A DNA stretch of 64,000 bases from contig JAPNXP010000014.1 in assembly GCA_028753945.1 (NCBI GenBank), positions 3,348,001 to 3,412,000 of the forward strand. The letters run 5' to 3'. Positions 21,840-33,253 of this stretch are shown one piece after another; within the stretch, counting starts at the first letter, position 1, and the number at the start of each line of letters is the position of its first letter. The translations under genes and the position numbers were made by a program. Under the pieces are notes generated by a model that saw nothing but the letters and a program-made list of their open reading frames with translations, had not been told where the DNA came from and ran no database searches. Origin of the DNA: Hexactinellida sp. DTS-2022 (Eukaryota > Porifera > Hexactinellida).

Positions 21840-23640
21840 CAAATTTACCAACTAAGATGAAAACTTGTCAAAAAATGCCATATATACACTAATAGTACGT
21901 TAATAGTTGACAATTGTATTTGATAATAATTTAAATACTGGACTCTTATTTTATATGGTTTATGGAAAATGGCTAGTTGTATTGAGTCCTCTATAATTAG
22001 TGTGCTATTTTGGGCGCGGTATTAACGAATTCAAAGATTTCTACCTGAAAAATACATATCATATAACATTATATAAAAAGATCCATTTAATATGTGCTGA
22101 CGTCATCATTTATTTGGCGCCTAAACCACATAGTAAGGCTACTGGGAACTTAATAAGTATTCGCAAAAGATTCCTCATATATTGAAACCTGGGGAAAGTT
22201 AAATGTATACAATGTAATACACCTAGTAGACCTAAATTAAGATAAAAATGGACTCCTACTTTGTCAATGTTTATGCAGCATGCCTAGCTGTATTTTAAGT
22301 TGGATATGATTATTGTAATGGATTCATCACGCTATATCACATCTCAGTATTAATAAAAAGCATTGCAATGACTTTTAAAGCTTAAACTCGTTGGTAGGAA
22401 TATATAATGTTTAGAAGGCACTTAATTGCCCTAAATAGCTATTATTTTCAATTTTTATTCATTTTTTAGTTATGAGGAGAATTTCTGACCGAAAAATGAG
22501 TCCTTTATTTATTTAGTGGGAAAACTACATGTTTTTGAATAATTTAGTGTTCCTATATATATATATATATAGCGGGGTCGGCAACCCCCGGCCCGCTGCT
22601 CTCTATAAACATGCTCATCATGACCCCGATTTGTTCATTCAAATAAATCCAAATAAAGTACACCCTCGCTATCCGGAAGAGAGGTGTCCCGATTGAAAAA
22701 AAATCTGTTCCGATTTGTGAATTCGTATGGAATAGCCAATTAATACGATTATATAATCCTGTATAAATGAGATCATGATTTCCTGATAATCCAAATCATC
22801 GGCTACTTGCTCACAGTGGAATTAATTCTCGATTATAATGACGGATATGGATTGAAGAATAATCCATAGGAAGCAGTGGAGGCTAGCAATTATTTAATAA
22901 GAAGATATCACGGACATCTAGCCAGAAATCTTTCTTTACAACCAATGCTCGCGATATCTTAATCATGCTCCTTATTCAGAATGATCCTGTGTTTACTACA
23001 TTTAGACGACCTGTACGATGTAAAGATTGTGGGGAAATTGGCACACATGTAGGTTTCAACAGATTGTTCCCAGTGACAGACTTGTTATTTGGTGATGAAA
23101 ATTGTGGTATGTAATCATTGTTGAAATGACGTCATGACTTAAAAAATTTAAGGTACGTATTTTAAAATTCAGCATTGGAATATGATTCTTGGGGTTAATA
23201 ACCAAATACCCAAATAATAATTTGTTAGTCAATTTGAGCACCCATGTTGCCTAATTCCACTTAACTACGAAGACTTAAATCCACTGTGCTCCGCAGACTC
23301 AAGTCTTGGCTGCCTACAACTACATGCCAAACACAATTTAATAGGTGGATGTTACTTTATGTGCATAAGCAAAGAACACACAGTTTATCATTGAATTAAT
23401 TAGTAAATGCGTTTTTAGCATGTAATGAGAGTAGAACGTTTGTTTGGAAGATATCCGGAATAATTTATTCGTATCAAGATATTCGTATAGCTAACTTATA
23501 ATTGATAATGAGAGTTATAATTAATATATTTTAAAAATGCTAATTCCATTAATTCCCGGAATCGATGAGGCCAAAATTTGGGGAGGTATGTGCCTCCCCT
23601 TGTCTACGGCTATGGTCTATATAGACTTAAAATTTATGTA
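21840..23640. other. No gene seen
   Basis: AT-rich DNA without a convincing coding segment. A TA microsatellite lies at about 22554-22571, followed by GGGGTCGGCAACCCCCGGCCC, which may be one worn hAT end, and ACACCCTCGCTATCCGG near 22663 resembles one pogo end. Neither has a visible partner. Confidence 0.5.
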
Positions 23641-23654
23641 AATATAGTGTAGGC

Positions 23655-24380
23655 GTGACCTTCGATATATAAGGCCATACCACTGAGTATATTTTTCTGG
23701 ACCATGGATTACGTAAAATCCATTGATAGAAAGGTTATTTATATTTATCTTCATAACTAGTAATGATAGACGTCTAAATGTTCTATAACTATAAAGGAAC
23801 TTGGTATCAAGGTATACATAGAATCCTTCAGAATTGTGCTATTTTCACCATATGGTGACGTAATCGCTATTTTGGGTGCAAAATATCGTGTTTTATTAAC
23901 CTGCTTTTACCATAGTTAAGCGCGTTATAAATGTTCAACATCATTTATGCATAACTTCATTAACTTTTGAGATAATGAGATAATTAGCTTAGATAAATTA
24001 TTTGATAATTATCTCATTATCTCAAAAGTAAATGAAGTTATGTATAAATGATGTATTATCAATGAATAGGAAGTTACCTATTTCGGATAGATCAGAACTA
24101 GCCCAGCTCACGTAAATTGATAGTATTTGAGTTATGGTTCATTTAGGAAATATCATATCCCTGGTAACCTAGGAATGTGTCGATATTCCATCTATAATTT
24201 CAAAATATTTCTTTTAACAAGTCCTGGGCATTTTTATGTTTCAACCTTGAACATTTAGAACGCGTTTAACTATGGCAAAAGCAGGTTATTAAAACACGAT
24301 ATTTCGCACCCAAGATAGCGATTACTTCATTATATGCTAAATTGCACAATTATGAAGGATGCTATGCATACCTTCCTTTT
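23655..24380. mobile_element. P-derived foldback element
   Basis: The left end GTGACCTTCGATATATAAGGCC matches the P family. The left arm reaches about 23985 and is followed, around a centre near 23998 (AATTATCTCATTATC), by its inverse to about 24380: shared words in both arms include ATAACTTCATT, CGCGTT, AAGCAGGTTA and ATCGTGTTTTATT. The terminal part of the right arm has been lost, so no duplication can be matched to GTGTAGGC at 23647-23654. No coding capacity. Confidence 0.75.
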
Positions 24381-24384
24381 CATA

Positions 24385-25070
24385 ATTGAATGCATTCTCC
24401 TTTTTAAAGTGTTAATTTTGATATGTCTATATTAATTCCCTCTATAGTAATTCTTTGGACCTGCGAGCGCAGCGAACGAGTAAATTTTGGGAGGTGTACA
24501 GGGATTTTGTACGATGACAGGGGAAAATTGGAGCCCTGTACAGGGACATGGCTCAAATAGGTTGGATGGTATAATATTATAGTCTTTGCTACAAGGGGGA
24601 ATAATTTCAGTGCTAATGGTATTACTCGATGCTCTTCTAGTTACGCACTCACATTGATCCTATGACTGGCTGTAGAGTACCTTATATTCCGATGGGTAGA
24701 TTTCTCCACGTCCCCCCTCAAGGACCTAGATCTGATTGGTCAAGCAACCTTGGAAAACCTTGGTGGAAAGATGATAATTATTGTATTGGGCAGCTATCGT
24801 CAAAGACAAGAAAAATTCTTCTTCTTGATACACTTGTTTCTCAAGAGCAGGAAATTGAGGTATGCTTTATAATTCATTCTAATAACTTATCAATGAAATG
24901 AAATTATATCTAACTTAACAATCTCCTAGATAAGATACGAAATATCTATTCCATAAAACTTACCACCTTTGAACGTTAGGTGAGCCAGATGGTGCCGAAT
25001 AAATGCCATCTAACATAAATAAATCTATTAATTATGAATAGAAAGTCACCCATTAGCTGTCGATGCCACT
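24385..25070. other. Unassigned; repeat shared with 43538-43660
   Basis: GCGAGCGCAGCGAACGAG with AAATTTTGGG (from 24467) and the following GGGGAAAATTGGAG and ATGGCTCAAAT resemble 43538-43660 (GAGCGAGCGGAGCGAGCGAG, GGGGAAATTGGAG, ATGACTCAAAT). This may be an end of another Helitron-like family. A 79-codon plus frame at 24662-24901 ([13 protein letters not shown] inside) has no domain I recognise. Confidence 0.35.
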
Positions 25071-25890
25071 TAGAGCTAAGCTCTAACTATAATGGTCCAT
25101 ATTTAAATTAGCCATATATTTTCTACCTGATCTGTGCGAAACTTAAATCCCACCTGCGTCACCTCTCCAATAATTCCTCGCAATTCCCTAATGTTGTCGA
25201 CAGTGCAACCTCTATAAGTGGGGTAGCTTGGGACGGGAAACTTGAATTGCCCCCCGAACCCCATTCCCAGTTATAATTTTAAATGGATAGACACTACATA
25301 TGGTCATATTATGAAATGATACTTATAACACATCCATTAATGTAAGTTCTAGTCAGTATTTGTATATTTTGACAATTTAGTTAAATTCTGATCCACCGCT
25401 GATGATTTCTTAAAAAACATTAGAGTAGAGCCATCCGAAATATTTATTTTGCAGAACTTTAGAGTGTATTTATTAGAAATGCAGCATAATATCTAAGTTA
25501 TTATAATATAATTTGTCCATCTCCCCCATTTATGGGGGTAATTTTGTATGGGGATACTAATCCCTTTATAATTAAGGTCCCCCATTCCCACTTCACCGCT
25601 TATAGAGGAGCATTTGTATGGAAATGAAGGAATATCGACCAAAATTCCCCCGCTTATAGAGGTTCCCCATTTAAAGAGACCCCACTTATAAAGAGGTTGC
25701 ATTATTAATGTGTTTTATCAAACAGATCTATATACATCATTCTCAATTTAGCAATGATAATCTTGTTTTGAATCAAAAACAGGCATGCTTTTTCGGGATG
25801 TGATCGTAGATAGTATCAACCCCTGTCTTGCCTTTTCTCCAAGTAACTGATAGTGAAGCTTCAGTTACTAATTTTAAGGTTATCTCTACA
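25071..25890 (-). repeat. 820-bp inverted duplication, arm 2
   Basis: Reverse complement of 9198-10017 with no difference that I could find by eye, including the 3' fragment of the transposase-like gene (VEITLKLVTEAS on the minus strand near 25885) and the nested pogo-like MITE. The sequence to its right (25891 on) is unrelated to the 5' part of the gene at 7855-9197, so only the 3' end of that gene is duplicated here. Confidence 0.9.
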
Positions 25891-26003
25891 AACTTTGAAA
25901 TTGACCTTTAGAAAGTAAGCCTGGGCTTTTAGTATGGGAAAAAATCTGAACTCTACAAAGCTCAGCTCTATATAAGGATTCTCTAAATCAATACTGTGTA
26001 TTC

Positions 26004-26154
26004 CAGGGTTTTTTAAAGTTGAGACCTTGTTGTAACTCAGCAGCGGCCTTGGTGTAACTCAACACTGCAGCGGCCGCGGCCGACCCGAATCGTGGTGTAA
26101 CTCCAAAACATTTTTGTGCAAAATTTACACCAAGATCTGCCTTAAAAAACCCTA
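26004..26154. mobile_element. 151-bp hAT-like MITE
   Basis: CAGGGTTTTTTAAAG at the left and CTTAAAAAACCCTA at the right are flanked by a perfect 8-bp duplication GTGTATTC (25996-26003 and 26155-26162). Inside are TGGTGTAACTC words and a GC-rich AGCGGCCGCGGCCG patch. Confidence 0.9.
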
Positions 26155-26341
26155 GTGTATTCTATTTCCTGAAAATAGTGGATTTTATACTATTCGAAAA
26201 ATATTGTAAAAGTCTGCGCCGATTGAGGACTACATCCTCCAGGTGAATGGCTCGATGCGCCCCTGCCATTCGAGTTACCCAGTGATCATCGATTATTAAT
26301 AGTTGCAGTTATAAACTCTTCTAAGTCGTTGTTTATTAAAT

Positions 26342-26752
26342 AGGATCCTTCGGTCTCGGTCGCATTTGCGACGGATCGATGCTACGCACCTCAAGTTAAC
26401 TGCCGCTATGCGGCCTTACTCCTCACTAAAAGATTGATAATAGAGTTAGTAAACATCCCTTCCTACCATTTCCATACTTTTAACTTGTTTAGCTATAATA
26501 CCCGTGAAAGCAAACTTCTAGGGTGATTTTGTGTTTTCATTAATCTGTTACCTTTTTGTAAACAACAATAATATTCTTATCAAAATTTAAAAAATGCGAA
26601 ATTGAAATCAGCATACCTATAATATAATTTGGAAGTTTGTTTCTATCTCGTATATAAATGCAGTTTCTATTCCCCCATCACTTCAATGCAACCTTGACAA
26701 ACAAACACACACATTGGTCACACACACACAAACAAACAACATAATAATATAG
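26342..26752 (-). mobile_element. Short non-autonomous relative of the Helitron at 33752-38778
   Basis: Read on the minus strand, the 3' end has the GTCGC-AAAT-GCGAC stem followed by CGAGACCGAAGGATCC, nearly the same as the Helitron's 3' end (GTCGCAAAGCGACCGAGACC). The 5' end has the same TTTGTTTGTGTGTGTG-rich segment. The body (GTATGCTGATTTC, TAGGTAAACAAG-like words) is shared with 43777-44213. No coding capacity. Confidence 0.6.
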
Positions 26753-27013
26753 AATCACCAATAGTTTCTTAAAATCCTTAACCGCTGAATGTTCTCGCCT
26801 AAAATATTTTGAACGCTTAAACTAAATAAATCCTAATTAAATCCAAAATTGAAATATACAATATAACCTCATTAGTACGAACACGGATAATGAGAATTTC
26901 CGGTAAACTGTTGAACCCAATTTTTGGACGCTTCAAAGAATATTGAATTCAAATAACACCGGTTATTACCAATTTGTAAAATAGCCGAAAATAGAAGACA
27001 CGAAAAGTGATTA

Positions 27014-27207
27014 CAGTCAGGTTCTTTTATTATGAACATTCAAGGGACCAAAAATTGTGTTCATAATAAAGCGACTTCATAATAAGCGAACTCAATTCAA
27101 TACAAACCCTATGTAAGTTGTTAAATTGGGACCATAGGGCTTGTTCATAATAAAAAATCTTCATATTAAGCATATGAAATCTTGTTCACAATAAGCAGAC
27201 CTGACTG
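27014..27207. mobile_element. 194-bp pogo-type MITE
   Basis: TA plus CAGTCAGGTTCTTTTATTATG; right end CACAATAAGCAGACCTGACTG plus TA. GTTCATAATAA(A/G) words recur inside. Nested in 26859-27533. Confidence 0.88.
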
Positions 27208-27282
27208 TATTTGATTTATACAGTACTAACTGACTTTACATTATATTGAGATACATATAAATTACTAATTGGTTAATTAAAT

Positions 27283-27482
27283 CAGGCACGTAGCTAGAGT
27301 ATGTAATTCAGGGGGGCAAGTTTTATGTTGGGGGGGCAAGTGCAGGGAGTCGGGGGGGCAAGTGGGGGACGAATCACTCTATTTACTATAACGAACACTT
27401 CCTAATTCTCTTGGGAGGGGGGGCGAGGAGTACTTTTGGGGGGGCGGTCGCCCCCCCTTGCTCCCCCGTAGCTACGTGCCTG
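27283..27482. mobile_element. 200-bp hAT MITE
   Basis: CAGGCACGTAGCTAG at the left and CGTAGCTACGTGCCTG at the right; exact 8-bp duplication AATTAAAT (27275-27282, 27483-27490). The inside is very G-rich on one side and C-rich on the other (GGGGGGCAAG against CCCCCCCTTGC). CAGGCACGTAGC ends are well known in animal hAT MITEs. Confidence 0.93.
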
Positions 27483-27629
27483 AATTAAATTAGTACTTAC
27501 TAAGCCGAAGTACGTGCTAACCGAGTTATACTGTAGTACATATTTGTATACAAAAACAAATTAACTTTGTCAATTAAAGTTTAATCAAATGTTTAATCTG
27601 ATATTCGTAATCAGCATAAGATTTCCAGT

Positions 27630-27750
27630 CATTATAGGGGTCACATGACCATGTTTGGGAGGGAGGACATTCCTTGACAACGCTGGAATGCAACACATTC
27701 CATTCTCAAATATCGTTTCTATCCTATCGAGTGACCCCTCTTTCTTCATC
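27630..27750 (-). repeat. Interspersed repeat with paired GGAATG/CATTCC words (copy 3)
   Basis: The reverse complement shows GGGGTCACTCGATAGGATAG, GAGAATGGAATGTG, GCATTCCAGCGTTG, AAGGAATGTCC and ACATGGTCATG, the same order as at 12700-12860 and 18655-18785. Confidence 0.5.
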
Positions 27751-27787
27751 GCACAGTCTTTGAGAATAAATATGCGCATATAAACAC

Positions 27788-30700
27788 TCTACGAGGTCAT
27801 TTAACAAGTAATGGCGAGAGCGGATTTTGTCCGACACTTTCCTACAATTTTTGGCCGCCATCTTGAAAATATTAAAATTTCGTGATTCATCCATATCCAT
27901 ATCTTTTTATAATATATTTATCTATGTCTGTGCCAATTTTCATGCTTGTATCAAAAATTGAACAATTTTATTGCTATGCTGCCCCACTAAAGGCCACGAT
28001 GTGTATTACATGTTCAATGCAACTGAATGTCAGCTATGGGTAGACGGTACTATGTTTTATGTATTACCTTGTCCACAAAATCTTTCTGGTTATTTGCAAT
28101 TCGAGGAAACTTGTGCTTGCTATTTTGATGAGTGTTTTGATTTTATTCCCACGATAGTATGTACTTATTGTAAAAGTTTTGTGGAGTGTACTCCTTTAGT
28201 GGTTTTGTTGTTGTCTGAAGTACAGCTTGAATGTAGTTTCTCGTATCAAATGTTTGGCTAGAAATATGTGTTTTAATTGGAGATGACTTGAGTATTTTTA
28301 TTATTTGGGTAAAGGTGTTAACAGATGAGTACAATGCTGATGGTGTTTTGTGCTTAGAAAGTAAATGTACTGATTTTTGTGTTAGAGTTGAAAGTGAATT
28401 AAGTGAACTTCCACCTCCTCGTTCTCACAATATGCCTAATATTTAAACTGACAACTTTGAAACAGAAATGGTGATTGAAAGTTCTGAGTTCAAATTTCTA
28501 ACTAATTTGAGTAGTAACTGTGGGGAGTTTTATCTCGAACTGAGTGAGTGGGATATTATTTGTATTACCAATTCTACTGGTATAACTTCATTGGTTAGTA
28601 ATTAGACTAATGTTTTTGCTGAAAAATGTTGTTTTAAAGTTTATAAATTATTGGTTGAAGAAACTTGATCGTCGCAAGGTTAATAGTCCTTTCTTCAGAG
28701 CTAGCGCGTCTTGTAAGTTTGAAAATTGTCGATATTATATCTTTTATAATGATGTTGCACTAAATTTGGAAGATAAAGACATACTTGACAAGATTTACTC
28801 AGAAGGATATTTGTCATTTCAACACACAGATGGGCAGAGTGGATTTAGTCGCCATCTATCTTGCAGTGAGCGTAATAAAAATGGATAATTATTAGTGAAT
28901 AATTCGGTTAGTAAAATTTCGAATAAACAGTTTAATAATTCAAGTTATCAGGGTCTCTGTTATGGTAATTTATGATTGTTTCGGAAAGTTAAAGCTGAAT
29001 TCAAATCTAAGGAGCTGTTTTCTAATTTATATATGGAAGATGTAGCAGCAAACAAGCAGTATTTCCGTTATCTACTCCCTGAATCCCCCTTACCAGGCTA
29101 TGTTCAGTAATTTGTACAAGATTCTTTCATTATTCATATGTGTCCTTATAAGCAGCAGGAACTTTTTAAAATAATGAATAGTAAAGATATTGTCTTGAAT
29201 TTAGATGCGACTGGTTCTCTTATTTCTAACCCTCCTTCCTGTTCTAAGAAAATAAATTACTATGCCCTTACAATACAACACCCGGGGTTTTCCACCATGT
29301 CCCATCCCATTAGATGAATAGATAAGCAGCGATCATAACACTCCTGAGATCTCACACTTCTTGAATAAATGGTGTTTGAGTGTAAAATTATTTAACTTAA
29401 TGGAGTTAAAAATTATATAAGTTGGGATAGATTTTAGTTGGGCTATGATACACAGTACATGTTTAGCGTTTGACAAATTTACTATCTTAAATTATCTCCG
29501 ATATTGTTTGGAATTTATGGCTGATAATGAGAACTTAAGTGATAATATTATAACAGTCCTCCATCTCTGCTCTGCTCATCTCATGCACAGAATTAGATAT
29601 AATTTAAATATGAAATTCAAATTAGAAAAGGCTTTAAAAAGAATAATGTTGCATCTATTTGATCGTATGGTTAATTGTAGACAAATGAATGAAATTAATC
29701 AACTTTTCGGGACAAATGAATGAAATTAATCAACTTTTAGATTTTAGTTTAATTGCATATTTAGCATGCTCCATATGTCTATAGTATTCACTGAAAGTTT
29801 CATTCAGAAATTCCAAATACTTTGGGAAATATCAATACCTGAAGTACATTCTTCTCCATATTAATGTAAAGATTTAAAAATAATATTTTAGTCAAAGTGA
29901 TGGCAACTTGCGCAAGCCTAGAAAAAATTTCATTAAGTATTACATGTTTTCTGGATTTAGCATTATTCAGTATATACTTGTAGATAACCTAAGGCTGTAA
30001 ACAACGTTTCAGAACAATAAAAGAATTCTTATAAGAATTTGAATCAAAGAAATGAAAAATAACCATGAGTCATGACTAGATTTCACTTACAAGACTAATA
30101 ATTCATAGAGTATGCATTAATTTGATAGTAAAATAGCCTTAGATTATACACTAGTATATCTATTGAAGAAATAAAGCTGGAGCAGCGCTTATCTTCTGTG
30201 GTTTAATTGTTACACTTGCGCACATATTTCAGTCAGGTATAGGAATTTAATATTACGCAATATGGAACTATAATCAATCACTCGAGCGAGTATTATTCGA
30301 AATCAATTCTGATGGTGGATTTGTTATCAGTATAGTGTAGGCTTTTATTGATATAACTATGGATTTTAATGGAACAAAAAATTTAAACTTGGGGGTCGAG
30401 CCTGTAGTAAGAAGCAAACTAGTCTTTATTGCACTAAATTTCAACCAACTAGAAGAATGTATTAAGGCGGAGATTAATGTTAGTAATGATGCCCCCAATT
30501 AATTCGAGGATGTGACTGAAGTTAAGAGTAATGCTGTAACTTACAGAGAGAAATCCCTTTTGGCAGACATTTTGAAATGATTTATTGTAATACTTTATTC
30601 TCAATAAGTGAATTCGAAAATAATTCGCAACTTGATCCTAGTGTATCTTATAATCCCCAGATAGTTGAATTTCTTCTCACGTATTATATGCCATTATTAC

Positions 30701-31851
30701 CGTTGTGGAGTGGAATAAATTTTTGTACAGTTAATTCGTCAGAGAATGCAACAGATAAATGCGATTGTTCAGAATCTGTTCAGAATTGTTAAACACAGCA
30801 TATTTAATTCAGAGATAGGGAGAAGAGATGCTGATTTCATCAGAACAGTTTATAATAATATAGACGATAGAATCGCTGCGTTTAATTTTGCTTTTAGCCC
30901 ACTGGCTCATAAAGTGTTTAATGTTAAGAAGAGATTACACGTGGAGAATGAAGAGGAGTGCAAAGAGGAGTGGTCTAGATGTAAGAAGAGTAATTTTGTT
31001 ATACTAAACCAACTGTGGATAAAGTTAGTACGATATTTACAAATTTCAAGTCTAGTAAAAGTTTTAATGTAGAAAATTTAATTTAACGTTCAACAAACAG
31101 GGAGGTAGCTGCTTTTTGGAAGAAATCCAGTCTATGTTGTTACAGTTTGTGATGGTATTTTGCGTGCAAGTGAAGTTGAAATAATTAGTAATTTAGATTT
31201 AGTAGAAATGGCTACTATGGAATATAAGTGACCGGCATTCCAACCACTTACATGCCGGCGACAGAAGAAGTTATGTGAGATTTAAATTTACAGTTGTCGG
31301 ATTCTACAAATTCCATAAGAGATAATATCCTAGCTTTTCCTAATAAAAAAGAATATGTTCCTTGAAGTATTTGCGAATTCCTGGAGATGGAAATTGTTTA
31401 TTTGCATCATTATCATACTGGTTGATAGGAAAAATTGATAGTTTTAATTTTGTACGGTTGAAAGTTGTAGAGAATATGGTTGGTAAGCTGGAGGAAGCAT
31501 GCAATAAGTTTATTACCTATAAATTCCCGAAAATGTAATTAACTATCGTAATGTGGCCGAAGATGTAGTGAAATCAAATATGAAGAGGAATTCTACGTGG
31601 GCTACTGATGTGGAGTTATTTGCTACGGCCTTATTACTACAGACGGATATTTGGGTATTTAGTTCATACATGGGTACAAGTGGATGGTATTCTCAGGTAG
31701 AGGGGTTAAACTAGTTGATACTTTTGAATCTCCCCCAAGAAATAATGCAGGCTCTATCTATAATAATCATAATGGAGACATTATGAACCTATATTACGGC
31801 TGAATTTTATATCTACGAGGTAATCAATTAATTAATTGATTACCTCGTAGA
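27788..31851 (+). mobile_element. DDE transposon carrying an OTU-like protease (decayed)
   Basis: A 4.06-kb block whose coding remnants all run on the plus strand. TCTACGAGGT at 27788-27797 is matched inverted by ACCTCGTAGA at 31842-31851, a candidate 10-bp terminal inverted repeat bracketing the gene. The right end is itself part of a 46-bp palindrome (31809-31854). I cannot see a convincing target duplication, so the superfamily assignment rests on the protein: an LDATGS/DFSW...CSAH DDE-type transposase reminiscent of MULE- and KDZ-like enzymes. Confidence 0.6.
27976..31800 (+). pseudogene. DDE transposase with CxxH motif and C-terminal OTU-like domain
   Basis: In order: a cysteine-rich N-terminal part (27976-28260; MLCCPTKGHDVYY, CACYFDECFDF); a finger-like region at 28610-28888 (FFRASASCKFENCRYYIF, then SGFSRHLSC); DSFIIHMCPYKQQELF and IVLNLDATGS (29110-29220), with a probable first catalytic Asp; IDFSWAMIHSTCLAF (29424-29470), probable second Asp; VLHLCSAHLMH (29555-29590), the C-x2-H of MULE-like enzymes; LLTYYMPLLPLWSGI (30672-30718) and NAIVQNLFRIVKHSIFN (30756-30805), where such proteins place the third acidic residue; then an OTU-like domain with IPGDGNCLFASLSYWLIG (about 31377-31430) and TWATDVELFATALLLQTDIWVFS (31600-31665). 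OTU proteases remove ubiquitin-type modifiers with a Cys-His pair. The Cys is present; the usual His near NGDHF reads NGDIM here. About ten or more stops and shifts; inactive. Confidence 0.65.
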
Positions 31852-31854
31852 TAT
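31809..31854. repeat. 46-bp perfect palindrome at the transposon right end
   Basis: ATATCTACGAGGTAATCAAT followed by TAATTA and the exact inverse. Its outer half doubles as the candidate terminal repeat of the DDE-OTU transposon. Confidence 0.95.
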
Positions 31855-32470
31855 TATTTAATTAATCACTATAGTATAATTAGATAATTAAAGAAAATTT
31901 CCTTTATTAATAAATAATTAATTGTTGTATACAGAATGCTATTCGGTCAGGAATAACTCCTTGGTATATACAGTTATCTCCCATTATATTCAACTACTTG
32001 GACTTCGTTAAATCGGGAGTTATCTTTTATCGATGTAATTAAAAGGATCACTTCCAACTTATCTTTTTAATTCCATCGATAGAAGGATAGAAGAATAAAA
32101 TAATTTCGGGCTTGATAGTGCAAAAGATTTCGATTTTGATGTCTGCAGACAATTAACTAACAATTATAAAGCCACTCTCTCTCCATTTATATTGGCCAAC
32201 ATTTATAGTGGTAAGTTATATTCTGAAAATAAATATGTGGTTATTTATACATATTATATTTTACCTTCTAGTTCTTAAAACAAGGCTAATAAGTATATTT
32301 ATGGAGTGAAGGAATTGGGTAAATATGATCAATCCAAGAGCTTCGGAATTGATACAAGAGCGAATTATCTTATGGATTCAATTTTCTTCTTGCATTTGTT
32401 CATAATTATCACCTACAAGTTATTGTAACAGCCAGAATATTCATTGTTTTCAAGATTCTGTTTACTATAT

Positions 32471-32794
32471 TATAGGAAATTAACGCTCCATGAAATTAAC
32501 GCCAATTGGAGCTGAACATTTTCAAATACATGAAATTAATGCGAATATATTTTATAATTAAATTTCATGATTATTAATCTCCTGATTGAATACTATTATT
32601 GTGCCCAAATAGGCTTCCAATCTACTTGATAGACATGGTATATCCTTTCAAACTAGTTGCACACCTGAAAATATGTAGCTCGGAAGTTTGTCATCCATTA
32701 TACTTTTGCTAAATACGTAGCAGGAAATTAAGGTCATGGAAATTAACGCGAAGGAAATTAACGCGATTTGGAGAAATTCGCGTTAATTTCCTAT
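32471..32794. mobile_element. MITE with TATAGGAAATTAACGC ends
   Basis: TATAGGAAATTAACGC at the left; GCGTTAATTTCCTATA at the right. Further ATGGAAATTAACGCG and ATGAAATTAACGC words lie inside in the same orientation. A TA target fits the Tc1/mariner/pogo group. Confidence 0.7.
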
Positions 32795-32799
32795 AATAA

Positions 32800-33250
32800 G
32801 GTACATTCCAATAATATATTTTACTGTATAGTGTGAATATAGTTGCAATATCAATTTGCTATCATTAGTAGAAAATAACTAGAAACTCAATACTAGAATG
32901 GGAAGGAACTAAGAGGAAGCTAATGAATTGTGTTACATTACGTAGATAGTAATATATATGATCTACACTAATAGACTATGATATAATGAAGGTAGGCTTA
33001 GCAAAAATAATGAAAAAATCGAATTTGAAACCTATTGGATAAAAAGAAAGAAATTCTGAAAGAAATGACTAGCGAGCCCTGTTTTCTTTTCGAGGGATTG
33101 AATAAGAATATATCATAGAAAGTACCTGTAAACTTTGAATCAATTCTGATTGTATTTTATCTCGGAAAATTGAGCTCAAAGTTTGAAAAGGAAAAAATAT
33201 AAACAGAGATTTACACCATTTTTAAAAGACTTATCTGTCTATTAGATATG
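32800..33250. other. No gene seen
   Basis: AT-rich, no open frame of note and no repeat ends that I can pair. Confidence 0.5.
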
Positions 33251-33253
33251 GAA

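Larger units (their letters stand above)
26859..27533. mobile_element. pogo-type MITE hosting two younger insertions
   Basis: TA plus CAATATAACCTCATTAGTACG at the left and CGTGCTAACCGAGTTATACTG plus TA at the right are imperfect inverses. Removing the two nested elements (27014-27207 and 27283-27482) leaves about 281 bp, a normal MITE size. Confidence 0.7.

Noticed and set aside
27585-27779. Minus-strand 64-codon frame
   Set aside because: It lies over the GGAATG/CATTCC repeat, and other copies of that repeat do not keep the frame.
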